A DNA stretch of 64,000 nucleotides, taken from contig JAHBVY010000002.1 of NCBI GenBank assembly GCA_019637265.1, positions 806,001-870,000 of the forward strand, in the 5' to 3' direction. The translations under genes and the position numbers were made by a program. The notes below the pieces were generated by a model. It saw only the letters and a program-made list of their open reading frames with translations. It made no database searches and was not told where the DNA came from. Positions 8,953 to 17,588 of the stretch are shown here, one piece after another (position 1 is the stretch's first letter; the number at the start of each line of letters is the position of its first letter). The stretch is from Polyangiaceae bacterium (lineage in GTDB: Bacteria > Myxococcota_A > Polyangia > Polyangiales > Polyangiaceae).

Positions 8953-9894
8953 ATGCAGCGGCAGCAGCTCGGCGTGACGGGCCTCAACGTCACCTCCCTC
9001 GGCCTCGGCACTTGGGGCCTCAGCGGCGACGGCTACGGGAAGGTCGCCGAGGCTCAACAAGACGCCGTGATCGAGCGCGCTCGCGCCCTGGGGCTGACCC
9101 TGTACGAGACGGCCGACGTGTACGGGCACGGCGACATGGAGCGGCGCCTCGGGCGCCTCTTGAAGGACGACCCGCGCGCCGTGGTCGTCACCAAGGTGGG
9201 CACCGATCGCGCCGTGAGCCCGCCACGAAAGCGCTTCGATCCTGACTACCTGCGGCGCGCCGTGAGCGAGAGCGTGGAGCGCCTGGGGCTGCCGCGAGTC
9301 GTGGTGCTGCTCCACAATCCGTCACTGAAGGCGCTCGAGCAGGGGGAGGCGACGAGCGTGCTCCAAGAGCTGACGGACACTCAGGTGATCCGAGGCTGGG
9401 GCGTGAGCGCAGGCGACATCGAGACCGGGCGAGCCGCGCTCGAGCGCGGCGCCCAGGTGCTGCAGCTCGCCTACAACGCGCTGTGGCGTCGCGACGTGGA
9501 GGAGCTCAAGGGGGAGATCGAGGCGCACCAAGCGGCGCTGCTCGCGCGCAGCGTGCTCGCGCATGGGCTGCTGTGCGGGCACTGGTCCGTCCACAAAGAC
9601 TTCCCCGACGGGGACCACCGCGGTGAGCGCTGGACCCCTGACGATCTCCGGCGCCGCGTCGGGCAGCTGGCGGCGCTCCGCTCCGTCATCGGCGGCGAGG
9701 TGCTCACCATGCGCTCGGCGGCGCTGCGCTTCGTGTTGGCGACGCCGGTGGTGACCAGCGCCATCCTCGGGCCGCGCAGCGTGGTCCAGCTCGATCAGCT
9801 GGTGCGCGAGGTGGGCCGTGAGCAGCCCTACCTCAGCGCCGAGAAGCTCTCGAAGCTGGACGTCAGGCTGACTGACGTGGGAGCCACCACGTGA
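8953..9894 (+). CDS. aldo/keto reductase family protein
   Basis: The 313-residue product starts MQRQQLGVTGLNVTSLGLGT, the typical AKR N-terminus, and contains the catalytic-type segment GLTLYETADVYGHGDMERRLG (Tyr after TADV), KVGT, LLHNPS and a terminal NADPH-site segment AILGPRSVVQLDQ. It should be a soluble NAD(P)H-dependent oxidoreductase with unknown substrate; the histidine expected after LLHNPS-type strands is present. TATACC sits eight bases before the ATG without a Shine-Dalgarno sequence. Its stop overlaps the next gene start as GTGA, forming a coupled three-gene run with the CysQ-like and FAD enzymes. Confidence 0.88.
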   Translation: MQRQQLGVTGLNVTSLGLGTWGLSGDGYGKVAEAQQDAVIERARALGLTLYETADVYGHGDMERRLGRLLKDDPRAVVVTKVGTDRAVSPPRKRFDPDYLRRAVSESVERLGLPRVVVLLHNPSLKALEQGEATSVLQELTDTQVIRGWGVSAGDIETGRAALERGAQVLQLAYNALWRRDVEELKGEIEAHQAALLARSVLAHGLLCGHWSVHKDFPDGDHRGERWTPDDLRRRVGQLAALRSVIGGEVLTMRSAALRFVLATPVVTSAILGPRSVVQLDQLVREVGREQPYLSAEKLSKLDVRLTDVGATT

Positions 9895-10715
9895 CGCGCG
9901 CGGCCCTCACGGTGATGCACGAGCTGGCGTGCCGCGCCGCGGAGCTGATCCGCGCGGTGTATCAGACCGACTTCCAGGTGGACTACAAGGCCCCCACGGA
10001 TCCAGTCACTCAGGCTGACCGTCAGGCCAATGAGTTGATCGTGAAGGGGCTGCGCGCGGCGTTCCCGGACGCCGCCATCGTGGCGGAGGAGTCGGACGCC
10101 GCGAGCTACGCCGACTTCCGCGCGGCCGAGCGCGTGTTCTTCGTGGATCCGCTCGACGGCACCCGGGAGTTCGTCGACAAAAACGGCGAGTTCGTGGTGA
10201 TGCTCGGGCTCATCGAGGGCGCGCGCGCCGTGGCGGGGGTGATCCACGCGCCGGTGTTGGACGTGGCCTGGCTCGGCTTGGTGGGCGAGGGCGCGTGGGA
10301 GGTGGACGCGCAAGGCGCGCGGCGCGAGCTCACGACGTCACGCGGGGTGCCGCTCAGGGAGGCGCGGGTGGTGGCCAGCCGCACCCACCGCACGGAGGAC
10401 ACCCAGCGCGCGCTCGACATCTTGGGTGTGGGGTCGGTGAGCGCGCTCGGCAGCGCTGGGCTGAAGGGCGCGGAGGTGGCGCGCGGCTTGGCGGAGGCCT
10501 ACGCCTCACCCGGTACCGCGGGGAAACGCTGGGACGCCTGCGCGGTGGACGCGCTGGTGACCGCCGCGGGAGGTCAGGTGAGCGACGCGTTCGGGGATCC
10601 CATCGACTACCGCGGCGCGAGCCTCACCAACTCGCGCGGCTTGGTCGCCACCAACGGCGAGCTCCATCGGGCGCTGCTCGAGCGCCTCGAGGTCGCTCGC
10701 GTGGCGTTCGGGTAG
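9891..10715 (+). CDS. cysQ: inositol monophosphatase/CysQ family phosphatase
   Basis: The 274-residue product has the Mg-binding motifs of the inositol monophosphatase superfamily: IVAEESD, VDPLDGTREFVDKNGEF, and GKRWDACAVDALVTAAGG. The TREF(V)xxNGEF context is typical of CysQ, the 3'(2'),5'-bisphosphate nucleotidase that removes PAP from sulfate assimilation, but an inositol-phosphate substrate cannot be excluded. It starts at a GTG that overlaps the aldo/keto reductase stop by four bases. The FAD oxidoreductase begins three bases after its stop. Confidence 0.85.
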   Translation: MTRAALTVMHELACRAAELIRAVYQTDFQVDYKAPTDPVTQADRQANELIVKGLRAAFPDAAIVAEESDAASYADFRAAERVFFVDPLDGTREFVDKNGEFVVMLGLIEGARAVAGVIHAPVLDVAWLGLVGEGAWEVDAQGARRELTTSRGVPLREARVVASRTHRTEDTQRALDILGVGSVSALGSAGLKGAEVARGLAEAYASPGTAGKRWDACAVDALVTAAGGQVSDAFGDPIDYRGASLTNSRGLVATNGELHRALLERLEVARVAFG

Positions 10716-10718
10716 GGC

Positions 10719-11909
10719 ATGGCCACGTTCGCCCCTCCCCCGCGCCGGCCGCTGCCCGAAGCGGCGGACGTGGTGGTGATCGGGGCGGGCGTGATGGGGC
10801 TCAGCGTGGCTTACCAGCTGCTCCGCGCGCGACGCGCGGGCCAGCGGCTCCACGTGGTGGTGGTGGACCAGGGGTACCTCGCGGGGGGCGCCAGTGGGCG
10901 CAACGGCGGCGGCGTCCGCGCCCAGTGGTCCACGGAGCTGAACATCGAGCTGATGCGCGAGAGCCTCACGCTGTGCGCCGCCTTCGCGCGCGAGCACCGC
11001 ATCCACACCTGGTTCCGGCGCGGGGGGTATTTGTTCGTCGCGAAGGAGCCAGCCAAGGTGGCGATGTTGGAGGCGAGCGCGGCGCTCCAGCGGCGGTGTG
11101 GGCTGGCCACGGAGCTGCTCGACGCCTCGCGCGCCGCCGAGTTGGTGCCGGAGCTCGACCCGGAGCAGATCGGTCGGGCGAGCTACAACCCGGATGACGC
11201 GGTGGTGTTCCCGTGGCCGTTCATCTGGGGCTACGCCGACAGCGCGACCCGCCTCGGCGCGGAGGTGCACCCGTTCACCGAAGTGATCGCCGTCGAGCAC
11301 ACCGGGGGCAGGATCGACCGCGTGGTGACCCAGCGCGGCAGCATCCGCGCGCCGGTGGTGGTCAACGCGGCCGGCGCCTACAGCCCCCAGGTCGCGACGC
11401 TCGCGGGAGTGACCCTCCCCAACACCCCGCACCGCCACGAGATCTGCGCCTCGGAGCCGCTCAAAGCCTGGCTCACCCCGCTCGTCGCCGATCTCGACAC
11501 CGGCCTTTATTTCTCACAGTCGAGCCGGGGCGAGCTGGTCGGCGGCGTCAGCGATCCGCGCGCGCCGGATGACCACGATCAGGGCTCTTCCGCGCGCTTC
11601 CTCGCGCTGTACTCCCGCGCCCTGCTGCGGCTCTGCCCGCGGCTCGAGCGCCTGAAGGTGCTGCGGCAGTGGGCCGGCCTGTACGACCTCACCCCGGATC
11701 GAAACCCCATCGTCGGGGAGGTGGACGAGCCGAGCGGCTTCTTCCAGGCCTCCGGCTTCATGGGCCACGGCTTCATGATGGCGCCGGTGATCGGGAAATG
11801 CCTGGCGCAGGCGATCCTCACGGGGACGCCCGACCCGCGGCTCGCGCCATGGCACTTGCGACGCTTCGCGTCAGGCGAGCTACTGGACGAGGGGATGATC
11901 ATCGGCTGA
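10719..11909 (+). CDS. FAD-dependent oxidoreductase, DAO/sarcosine oxidase family
   Basis: The 396-residue product shows the FAD-binding GxGxxG fold VVVIGAGVMGLSVAYQLLR near residue 20, the conserved GASGRNGGGVRAQWSTELN, and near the end SGFMGHGFMMAPVIGK, all features of D-amino-acid oxidase-like amine oxidases such as sarcosine oxidase beta and glycine oxidase. The substrate is probably an N-substituted or alpha amino acid. It is the last gene of the three-gene run starting at 8953. Confidence 0.87.
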   Translation: MATFAPPPRRPLPEAADVVVIGAGVMGLSVAYQLLRARRAGQRLHVVVVDQGYLAGGASGRNGGGVRAQWSTELNIELMRESLTLCAAFAREHRIHTWFRRGGYLFVAKEPAKVAMLEASAALQRRCGLATELLDASRAAELVPELDPEQIGRASYNPDDAVVFPWPFIWGYADSATRLGAEVHPFTEVIAVEHTGGRIDRVVTQRGSIRAPVVVNAAGAYSPQVATLAGVTLPNTPHRHEICASEPLKAWLTPLVADLDTGLYFSQSSRGELVGGVSDPRAPDDHDQGSSARFLALYSRALLRLCPRLERLKVLRQWAGLYDLTPDRNPIVGEVDEPSGFFQASGFMGHGFMMAPVIGKCLAQAILTGTPDPRLAPWHLRRFASGELLDEGMIIG

Positions 11910-11920
11910 CCAGAGCAGGT

Positions 11921-11950
11921 TTGACATCACTCTCCCTCCAAGCTTACCGT
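11921..11950 (+). promoter_or_regulatory. candidate promoter for the HEAT-repeat lipoprotein gene
   Basis: TTGACA at 11921-11926 is followed after 17-18 bases by TTACCGT (11944-11950), directed at the gene starting at 12125. This would give an untranslated leader of roughly 170 bases. The minus-10 form TACCGT recurs upstream of 48659. Confidence 0.4.
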
Positions 11951-12124
11951 GGCGCCCAAGCGGGAAGCTGGGGAGCCTGGACGAGCACCGCGCCCGACAG
12001 GTCGGCGACCCACCCCTCACCTTCGCTCCCCACATCTCCCCATGACCCCCGAGCCTCCGCGATGCTGCCGAGCCTTGGGGTACCCGCCCAAAGTCTCAGC
12101 CACGCCGTCTCTTGGAGGAATCAG

Positions 12125-13891
12125 ATGCTCCGCTCTACGCGCACCCTTGCGTCGCTCATCCGTTCGTTGACCTTCGGCACGGCCCTGGTCGTCGGCACCA
12201 CGGCGGTGAGCACGACCGTCATTGGCTGTAAGGACGAGAGCCAGCCCAAATACTGGGTCGAGAAGCTCGGGGAGAACGCCTGGAAGGCGCGCTCCATCAA
12301 GCGCCTGGAGCAGTTCTTCGAGGACGCGCTGACGAAGGCGAACAAGGACCGCACCCGCCCCGAGGTGACCTCCTTGCTCGACCAGATCGTCGAGCCGCTC
12401 ACCCAGGTCTACGTCAACGACTTCGACACGCTGGACGCGAAGACGCGCACCGGGCTCATCAAGCTGCTCGCCTCGTTCCAGGACGAGCGCACCACGCCCG
12501 CGCTGAAGAAGGCCTTCGAGGAGTTCGCCAAGAAGCCCAAGGAGAAGGACTACGAGGACATGCGCTGGGCCTCCCGCGCCACGGCTGATCTCCGCAAGGC
12601 CGGCAAAGGGGCGGAGCTCGCCGAGCCGATGCTGAACGCGTTCCTCAAGCTCAAGTTCACCTCGATGGTGGGCGGCATCACCTTCAAGGACCTGACGGCG
12701 GCGATGCTGATCAAGCCCGAGAAGAGCTGGTCAGGACCGCTCATCGCGCTGCTCGGCACCGACATCGAGAAGCCCAAGCAGGGTGAGCTGGAGCTGCAGC
12801 GCCAGATCAACGACCAGATCTTCTGGCAGACCACGGCGGCGCGCCTGCTCGGGGAGATCGGCGACCCGGCCGCGGTGGAGCCGCTCTTCATGGTGGTGCT
12901 CGACCCGACCAAGGGCGCGGTGGCGACCACGGCGGTCATGGCGCTCGTCAAGCTGGGCAAGCCCGCGACCGACACCGCCCTCAAGCTGCTGAAGGGCGAG
13001 GACGACAAGCTCAAGACGCACTCCCTCGCGCGCATGCAGAAGTTCACGGACGCCAAGGAGCCGCCGAAGGACGAGCCTTACATGCAGATGGCCGCGGTGG
13101 TGCTCGGCACCATGGGCCGCGCTGAGACCATCCCCACCATGATCGAGGTGATGAAGGCTCAGAAGGGCGGCAACCAGGCGCTCGTCGCCTCGGAGCTCGC
13201 CAAGATCCCCGCGACGGACGTCAGCAAGGCTGCCTTCAAGGAGGTGTTCGCCTCCCAGAGCATCGATTCACGGATGCCGCCCCAGGGCGCCAACTCGCTG
13301 CTCGCCCTGACGGAGCAGGCGGCGCTGTTCTTCGACGCCGACCTCACCCCGTGGCTGCTCGAGCAGGCCGACAAGCAGAAGGGCTCCGGGGAGGACGTGA
13401 AGACGCTGCAAGCGAACCTCACCGTCTCCGCGATGAAGCTCATGAAGCCTGACCAGGTCGCCGCGGTGAAGGCGGCGGTGGAGAAGCACGGCACCAAGGT
13501 CGAGAAGGACCTGTTCGCCGAGGCCGAGAGCCTGATGAAGGAGTGCGGCGACCGCACCGCTTGCTACCTGGAGCGCGTGGAGAAGAGCGAGAACCAGGAC
13601 CAGAAGAAGCAGTTCACGGGCATGAAGGCCGCCTACATGATCGCCATCTTGGGCGACGAGGCCGCGCGCGACTCGCTGATCGAGCGCCTGGATGCCATCG
13701 AGAACCCCGCCATCCGCCACGTGGTGGCGAACGTCATCGACCGCCTCACGCCGCAAGGCTCGGTGGAGGTCGCCGACAAGCTCCAGAAGATCATCGACAA
13801 GAACGCCGAGAGCCCCGACGCGCAGAAGGCGCGCGGCGATCAGTCCCTGCAGGGCGTCGCCTACCGTATCCGGGCGCGCGCCGGCTCCTGA
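12125..13891 (+). CDS. HEAT-repeat lipoprotein
   Basis: The 588-residue product starts at ATG 12125 after a strong GGAGGAA site. A long signal sequence ends TTVIGCKDES with lipobox VIGC. The body is repeated helical pairs of HEAT/armadillo type, for example ARLLGEIGDPAAVEPLFMVV and AAYMIAILGDEAARDSLIERL; the central part has AVVLGTMGRAETIPTMIEV. Such solenoids act as protein scaffolds, here probably at the inner or outer membrane. Lys and Glu are frequent. A good hairpin terminator follows at 13947. No enzymatic motif is seen. Confidence 0.82.
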   Translation: MLRSTRTLASLIRSLTFGTALVVGTTAVSTTVIGCKDESQPKYWVEKLGENAWKARSIKRLEQFFEDALTKANKDRTRPEVTSLLDQIVEPLTQVYVNDFDTLDAKTRTGLIKLLASFQDERTTPALKKAFEEFAKKPKEKDYEDMRWASRATADLRKAGKGAELAEPMLNAFLKLKFTSMVGGITFKDLTAAMLIKPEKSWSGPLIALLGTDIEKPKQGELELQRQINDQIFWQTTAARLLGEIGDPAAVEPLFMVVLDPTKGAVATTAVMALVKLGKPATDTALKLLKGEDDKLKTHSLARMQKFTDAKEPPKDEPYMQMAAVVLGTMGRAETIPTMIEVMKAQKGGNQALVASELAKIPATDVSKAAFKEVFASQSIDSRMPPQGANSLLALTEQAALFFDADLTPWLLEQADKQKGSGEDVKTLQANLTVSAMKLMKPDQVAAVKAAVEKHGTKVEKDLFAEAESLMKECGDRTACYLERVEKSENQDQKKQFTGMKAAYMIAILGDEAARDSLIERLDAIENPAIRHVVANVIDRLTPQGSVEVADKLQKIIDKNAESPDAQKARGDQSLQGVAYRIRARAGS

Positions 13892-13946
13892 CGCCGCGTT
13901 TCAGAGGCGCGGCGAACAGCGCCTACGAGCCCTCCGGGCCCCTGCA

Positions 13947-13980
13947 GAGCCGAGCCATGTCGCTCGGCTCGCGGGCTTTT
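13947..13980 (+). terminator. rho-independent-like terminator
   Basis: A perfect 9-base stem GAGCCGAGC/GCTCGGCTC with a 6-base loop is followed by GCGGGCTTTT. It lies 56 bases after the HEAT-repeat gene stop. A copy of the dispersed G-tract repeat follows at 13991. Confidence 0.65.
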
Positions 13981-13990
13981 GGGCTCAGGG

Positions 13991-14007
13991 TTTTTTGGGG
14001 GTTTGGC
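13991..14007 (+). repeat. dispersed G-tract repeat, copy 1
   Basis: TTTTTTGGGGGTTTGGC lies between the terminator and the next gene. It contains the exact GGGGGTTTGGC core shared with copies at 30549, 36430, 55900 and 63160. Confidence 0.75.
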
Positions 14008-14158
14008 GAGGCTGCGCGTCGTCATGCTCGGGGCCGCTCAGAGCCGCAAAGCGCTGCGGGCAGCGCCCCTCAGGTCCAGGCGACGAGCAACGTCCTCACG
14101 CGCTCGGGATCACTCTGCGGCGCTGCCTGAGCTGGTGCTACGGTAGCTCCGCTTCGTC

Positions 14159-16066
14159 ATGGCCGTGCTGCGTATCCACATCTTGAACGGCGAGCTCGCG
14201 GGTGAGGCGTTCGAGCCGCTCGGGGACCGCGTCACGATCGGGCGCGCCGCGAGCTGCGATGTGGCGCTGCCGGCGCCCCACGTCTCCGCCGAGCACCTGG
14301 TGATCGAGCTCCACGGTGAGAGCGCCAGGGTCACTGACCAACACAGCACGAACGGCAGCGAGCTGGTTCGTGGCGGCGCGCGCTCGCCGATCACGGGCCC
14401 CGTCGAGCTGCAGAGCGGCGACGTGCTCGCGCTCGGCGGCGGCGACGAGCGGCAACCCATCGAGCTCCGGGTGGAGCTGCATCGAGACGACGACGCGCAG
14501 GTCGTCACCACCCGGCCGCTGTCAGAGCTCGGCGCGGTGAGCGACCCGCGCCGCGACCAAACGCTCCGCACCTTGATCGCCACGCAAGCGAACATCGGCG
14601 TCGCGCAGTCGCTCGATCAGGTGATCTCGGCGATCGCCGACGCGGCGCTCGAGCTGGTGCGCGGCGCCACCCACGTCACCGTGGTGCTCCGGGAGCTCGA
14701 CGGGGATCGCTTCATCCCGGCGCTGTCGCGCGTGCGCTCGGAGACGGGCTACGTCACCCAGGCACGCGTCCCGCTCACGCGCAGCGTGTACCGCAAGGTG
14801 GTGAGCGAGCGCTGCGCAGTGCTCGCGGCGGACGCGCCCCAGGAGACGTTCAGCTCGGAGTCCCTGCTGGGCACCGGGATCCGCAGCACCATCGGCGTGC
14901 CCTTGTGGCGCGGTGAAGAGCTGATCGGCGTGCTCCAAGTGGACAACCGGGACCGCCCGGCGATGTTCAACGACACCGACGTGGAGGTGCTCGGCGCGCT
15001 CGCCGCCAACGCGTCGCTCGCGGTGGACAACGCGCGCCTCATCCGGCGCCTGAAGGACGCGGAGCAGCGGCTCACTAAGGAGAACGTCTACCTCCGGCGC
15101 CGCGACGAGCGCTCGAGCGGTGGTCGTCAGATCATCGGACAAAGCCGCGCCATGGTGCAGCTCTTGGAGCAGCTCGACAAAGTGGTGAACACCCGGGTGA
15201 CGGTGCTCATCGAGGGGAAGACCGGCACCGGCAAGGAGCTGATCGCGAGCGCGGTGCACCACCGCTCCGAGCGCCGCGAGAAGCTCTTCGTGGCGCAGAA
15301 CTGCGCGGCGCTGCCCGAGCACCTGCTCGAGAGCGAGCTGTTCGGGCACAAACGCGGGGCCTTCACCGGCGCCACGGAGGAGAAGAAGGGCCTGTTCGAC
15401 GTGGCCGACGGCGGCACCCTGTTCCTCGATGAGGTGACGGAGATGCCGCTCACCCTCCAGGCAAAGCTGCTGCGCGTGCTGCAAGAGGGGGAGATCCGCC
15501 CGGTGGGCGCCACCCAAACGCGGCACGTGGACGTGCGCATCGTGGCGGCGACCAACCGCGACCTGGAGGGCGAGGTGCGCGAGGGGAGATTCCGCGAGGA
15601 TTTGTACTACCGGCTGAAGGTGTTCCCGCTCTCGGTGCCCACCCTCGCGGAGCGGCGCGAGGACATCCCGCTGCTCGCGAATCACTTCCTCACGCGCTAC
15701 TCGCGCGAGTACGGGCGGCGCCTGGCCGGCTTCGATCAACCGGCGACGGAGCTGCTCGTCGCCTACCCCTGGCCAGGCAACGTGCGCGAGCTGGAGAACG
15801 AGGTGCAGCGCTGCGTGATCCAAGCCGGGGAAGAGGAGCTGGTGGGCATCAGCCTCTTGAGTGAGCGCGTGCGGCAGGTGGAGGGCTTGGTGCAGCGCGC
15901 CGCCGCGACCACCGGCTCGCTCAAGGACCGGATCGAGCAGGTGGAGAAGTTCTTGGTCGCGGAGTGCCTGCGCGAGCACGACAACAACAAGACCAGCGCC
16001 GCGAAATCCCTCGGTATCACCCGCGAGGGCCTCCACAAGAAGCTGAAGCAGCTCGGCCTCTCGTAA
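14159..16066 (+). CDS. FHA-GAF-sigma-54 activator (NtrC-type regulator)
   Basis: The 635-residue product has an N-terminal FHA domain (residues about 5-100, with GRAASCDVALPAPHVSAEH and a later STNGS turn) that should bind phosphothreonine. A GAF domain follows (about 150-300), then a sigma-54 AAA+ domain from about 325 with Walker A EGKTGTGKELI, the sigma-54 contact loop GAFTGA and Walker B GGTLFLDEV. The end is a Fis-type helix-turn-helix (NKTSAAKSLGITREGLHKKL). It should sense a phosphorylated protein and/or a small ligand and open sigma-54 promoters. Possible start-proximal element TGCTACGGT lies upstream. The FHA partner may be one of the Ser/Thr kinases, such as that at 17589. Confidence 0.92.
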   Translation: MAVLRIHILNGELAGEAFEPLGDRVTIGRAASCDVALPAPHVSAEHLVIELHGESARVTDQHSTNGSELVRGGARSPITGPVELQSGDVLALGGGDERQPIELRVELHRDDDAQVVTTRPLSELGAVSDPRRDQTLRTLIATQANIGVAQSLDQVISAIADAALELVRGATHVTVVLRELDGDRFIPALSRVRSETGYVTQARVPLTRSVYRKVVSERCAVLAADAPQETFSSESLLGTGIRSTIGVPLWRGEELIGVLQVDNRDRPAMFNDTDVEVLGALAANASLAVDNARLIRRLKDAEQRLTKENVYLRRRDERSSGGRQIIGQSRAMVQLLEQLDKVVNTRVTVLIEGKTGTGKELIASAVHHRSERREKLFVAQNCAALPEHLLESELFGHKRGAFTGATEEKKGLFDVADGGTLFLDEVTEMPLTLQAKLLRVLQEGEIRPVGATQTRHVDVRIVAATNRDLEGEVREGRFREDLYYRLKVFPLSVPTLAERREDIPLLANHFLTRYSREYGRRLAGFDQPATELLVAYPWPGNVRELENEVQRCVIQAGEEELVGISLLSERVRQVEGLVQRAAATTGSLKDRIEQVEKFLVAECLREHDNNKTSAAKSLGITREGLHKKLKQLGLS

Positions 16067-16075
16067 GCTCGTGGC

Positions 16076-16100
16076 GCGGTGCCGTCTAACCCCCAAACCC
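16076..16100 (+). repeat. dispersed repeat, C-arm copy with GCGGTGCCGTC module
   Basis: The segment carries GCGGTGCCGTCTAAC joined to CCCCCAAACCC. The same GCGGTGCCGTC(C/T)AAC module occurs at 30580 and 38025, and without the first G at 24713. Confidence 0.7.
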
Positions 16101-16201
16101 TGAGCCCTCTTCGACGCGGCCTCATCGGGCTTCGCGCGCGGCCGTCAGGCTTTGCACGCCGCGCCCTACTCATCGGGCTCAGAGTGTGGCAGGGGATCGG
16201 G

Positions 16202-16834
16202 ATGCGACGCCTCAGCCTCACCGCCCTGCTCAGCCTGCCGCTCCTGACGCTCGCCTGCGACGACGCCTCCAAGGGGGCGCCGGCCAGCGCCGAGCCCAGT
16301 CAGGCCGCCTCCGCAGCGGTCAAAGGCCCTGACGATTCCAAGGACAGCGCCGAGGGGAAGCCGCAGGGCACCGCCGAGGCGCCGAGCGGCCTGCTCGCGG
16401 TGGGCGCCGACGCGCCCAAGGTGGAGACGGTGGCGCACGACGGCGAGCCCGTGTCGCTCGAGAAGCTGAGGGGGCGCCCGGTGGTCGTGTACTTCTACCC
16501 GAAGGACGACACCAAGGGCTGCACGTTGGAGGCCGAGCAGATCCGCGACAAGCACGAGGACCTGAGCAAGCTCGGGGTGGTGCTGGGCGTCTCCAGCGAC
16601 AGCAACGAGTCCCACGTGGAGTTCGCCAAGAAGTATTCGCTGCCGTTCAAGCTGCTACCGGACACTGACCAAGCCATCGCGAACGCCTTCGGGGTGCCGG
16701 TCACCCGCGGCTACGCCAAGCGCGTCACCTTCATCATCGACAAGGACGGCAAGGTGGCGAAGGTGTTCCCCGACGTAGCGCCCGACGGCCACGCCGAGGA
16801 GATCTACGCCGAGCTCAAGAAGCTGGCTGGCTGA
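16202..16834 (+). CDS. lipoprotein peroxiredoxin (BCP/PrxQ type)
   Basis: The 210-residue product has a lipoprotein signal MRRLSLTALLSLPLLTLACDD (lipobox LTLAC), an Ala/Ser/Lys linker, then a thioredoxin-fold BCP domain. The peroxidatic cysteine lies in YFYPKDDTKGCTLEAEQIRD; the second cysteine five residues later found in E. coli BCP is replaced, so it looks like a 1-Cys type. SLPFKLLPDTD and VTFIIDKDGKV are conserved. It would reduce peroxides outside the cytoplasm at a membrane surface, using an unknown reductant. The start at 16202 is chosen because it gives an intact lipoprotein signal. The next gene begins six bases after its stop. Confidence 0.86.
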   Translation: MRRLSLTALLSLPLLTLACDDASKGAPASAEPSQAASAAVKGPDDSKDSAEGKPQGTAEAPSGLLAVGADAPKVETVAHDGEPVSLEKLRGRPVVVYFYPKDDTKGCTLEAEQIRDKHEDLSKLGVVLGVSSDSNESHVEFAKKYSLPFKLLPDTDQAIANAFGVPVTRGYAKRVTFIIDKDGKVAKVFPDVAPDGHAEEIYAELKKLAG

Positions 16835-16839
16835 GCCGG

Positions 16840-17412
16840 ATGACCGCCTCCCTCGAGCCCATCACGGGTGAGGCCGAGCTCGAGCTCTCCGACGTCGTCG
16901 ACGCGCTGGACGCCCAACCGGGCTCGCGCTTCAAGGCGATGGTGGGGCTCGCGCTGTCGGCGACGGCGATCGCCGTGGTGGTGCGCGCCACGCCCGAAGG
17001 CGGTAGCCAACCGCTGCCGGTGATCGCGCTCTTGCTCGCGGCGCCGCTGATCGCCCGCTTCGGCAAGCGCCTGGTGGCGCAGCGCATGTACCGCGGCATG
17101 CGCCCCAGCGAGCGGCGCCTGGCGCTCACCGTCAGCGAGCGAGGGTTGGACGTGACCCTCGGCGCCCAGCAGAGCCACCTCCGCTGGGAGCAGGTGCTCA
17201 CCTCGCGTGAAGGTCAGCGCACCTGGCTACTTTACACCAGCCCCACCGCGTTCATCGTGGTCCCCAAGCGCGCCTTCCAAGCCAACCTGCTGGGTGAGGC
17301 GCTGAAGCGCCACGTGCAAGGCGGCGTGAACGCGGCGCGCCCCTGGCAGCCACAGCTCCTGTTGTGGGCGCTCTTGCTGGGCGCCACCCTGCTGATCGCC
17401 ACGCTGCTCTAG
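16840..17412 (+). CDS. membrane protein, YcxB-like
   Basis: The 190-residue product has two predicted membrane spans at about residues 33-50 and 58-75, a soluble segment with SERRLALTVSERGLDVTLGAQQSHLRWEQVL and TAFIVVPKRAF, and a last span at 172-190. The strand pattern ending in VPKRAF resembles the YcxB-like C-terminal domain of unknown function. It follows the peroxiredoxin gene by six bases and is probably co-transcribed. Confidence 0.55.
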   Translation: MTASLEPITGEAELELSDVVDALDAQPGSRFKAMVGLALSATAIAVVVRATPEGGSQPLPVIALLLAAPLIARFGKRLVAQRMYRGMRPSERRLALTVSERGLDVTLGAQQSHLRWEQVLTSREGQRTWLLYTSPTAFIVVPKRAFQANLLGEALKRHVQGGVNAARPWQPQLLLWALLLGATLLIATLL

Positions 17413-17413
17413 G

Positions 17414-17451
17414 CGCTCGGTTCACCAGGAGCCGCTCGGTTCACCAGGAGC
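17414..17451. repeat. 19-base tandem duplication
   Basis: CGCTCGGTTCACCAGGAGC occurs twice without interruption (17414-17432 and 17433-17451) just after the YcxB-like gene. It lies in a convergent spacer (17413-17588). Confidence 0.9.
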
Positions 17452-17588
17452 CGCAGCGGCGCGGACTGTTTCGCTCCGTCCCGCTCAGTTAGTCAGCTTA
17501 GCTGGTGCTATAGACGATCTGCGAGATTGACATCTCAACTGACGGGCTAGGGTTTCTTGATTGGGTTGGACAGTTTTACTCCTCACCG

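Noticed and set aside
14522-16096. 524-codon minus-strand frame
   Set aside because: Opposite the FHA-sigma-54 activator, whose motifs are unmistakable.
17525-17550. TTGACA followed by TAGGGT on the plus strand
   Set aside because: The spacer is only about 15 bases and it leads into the antisense of the fusion-kinase gene.
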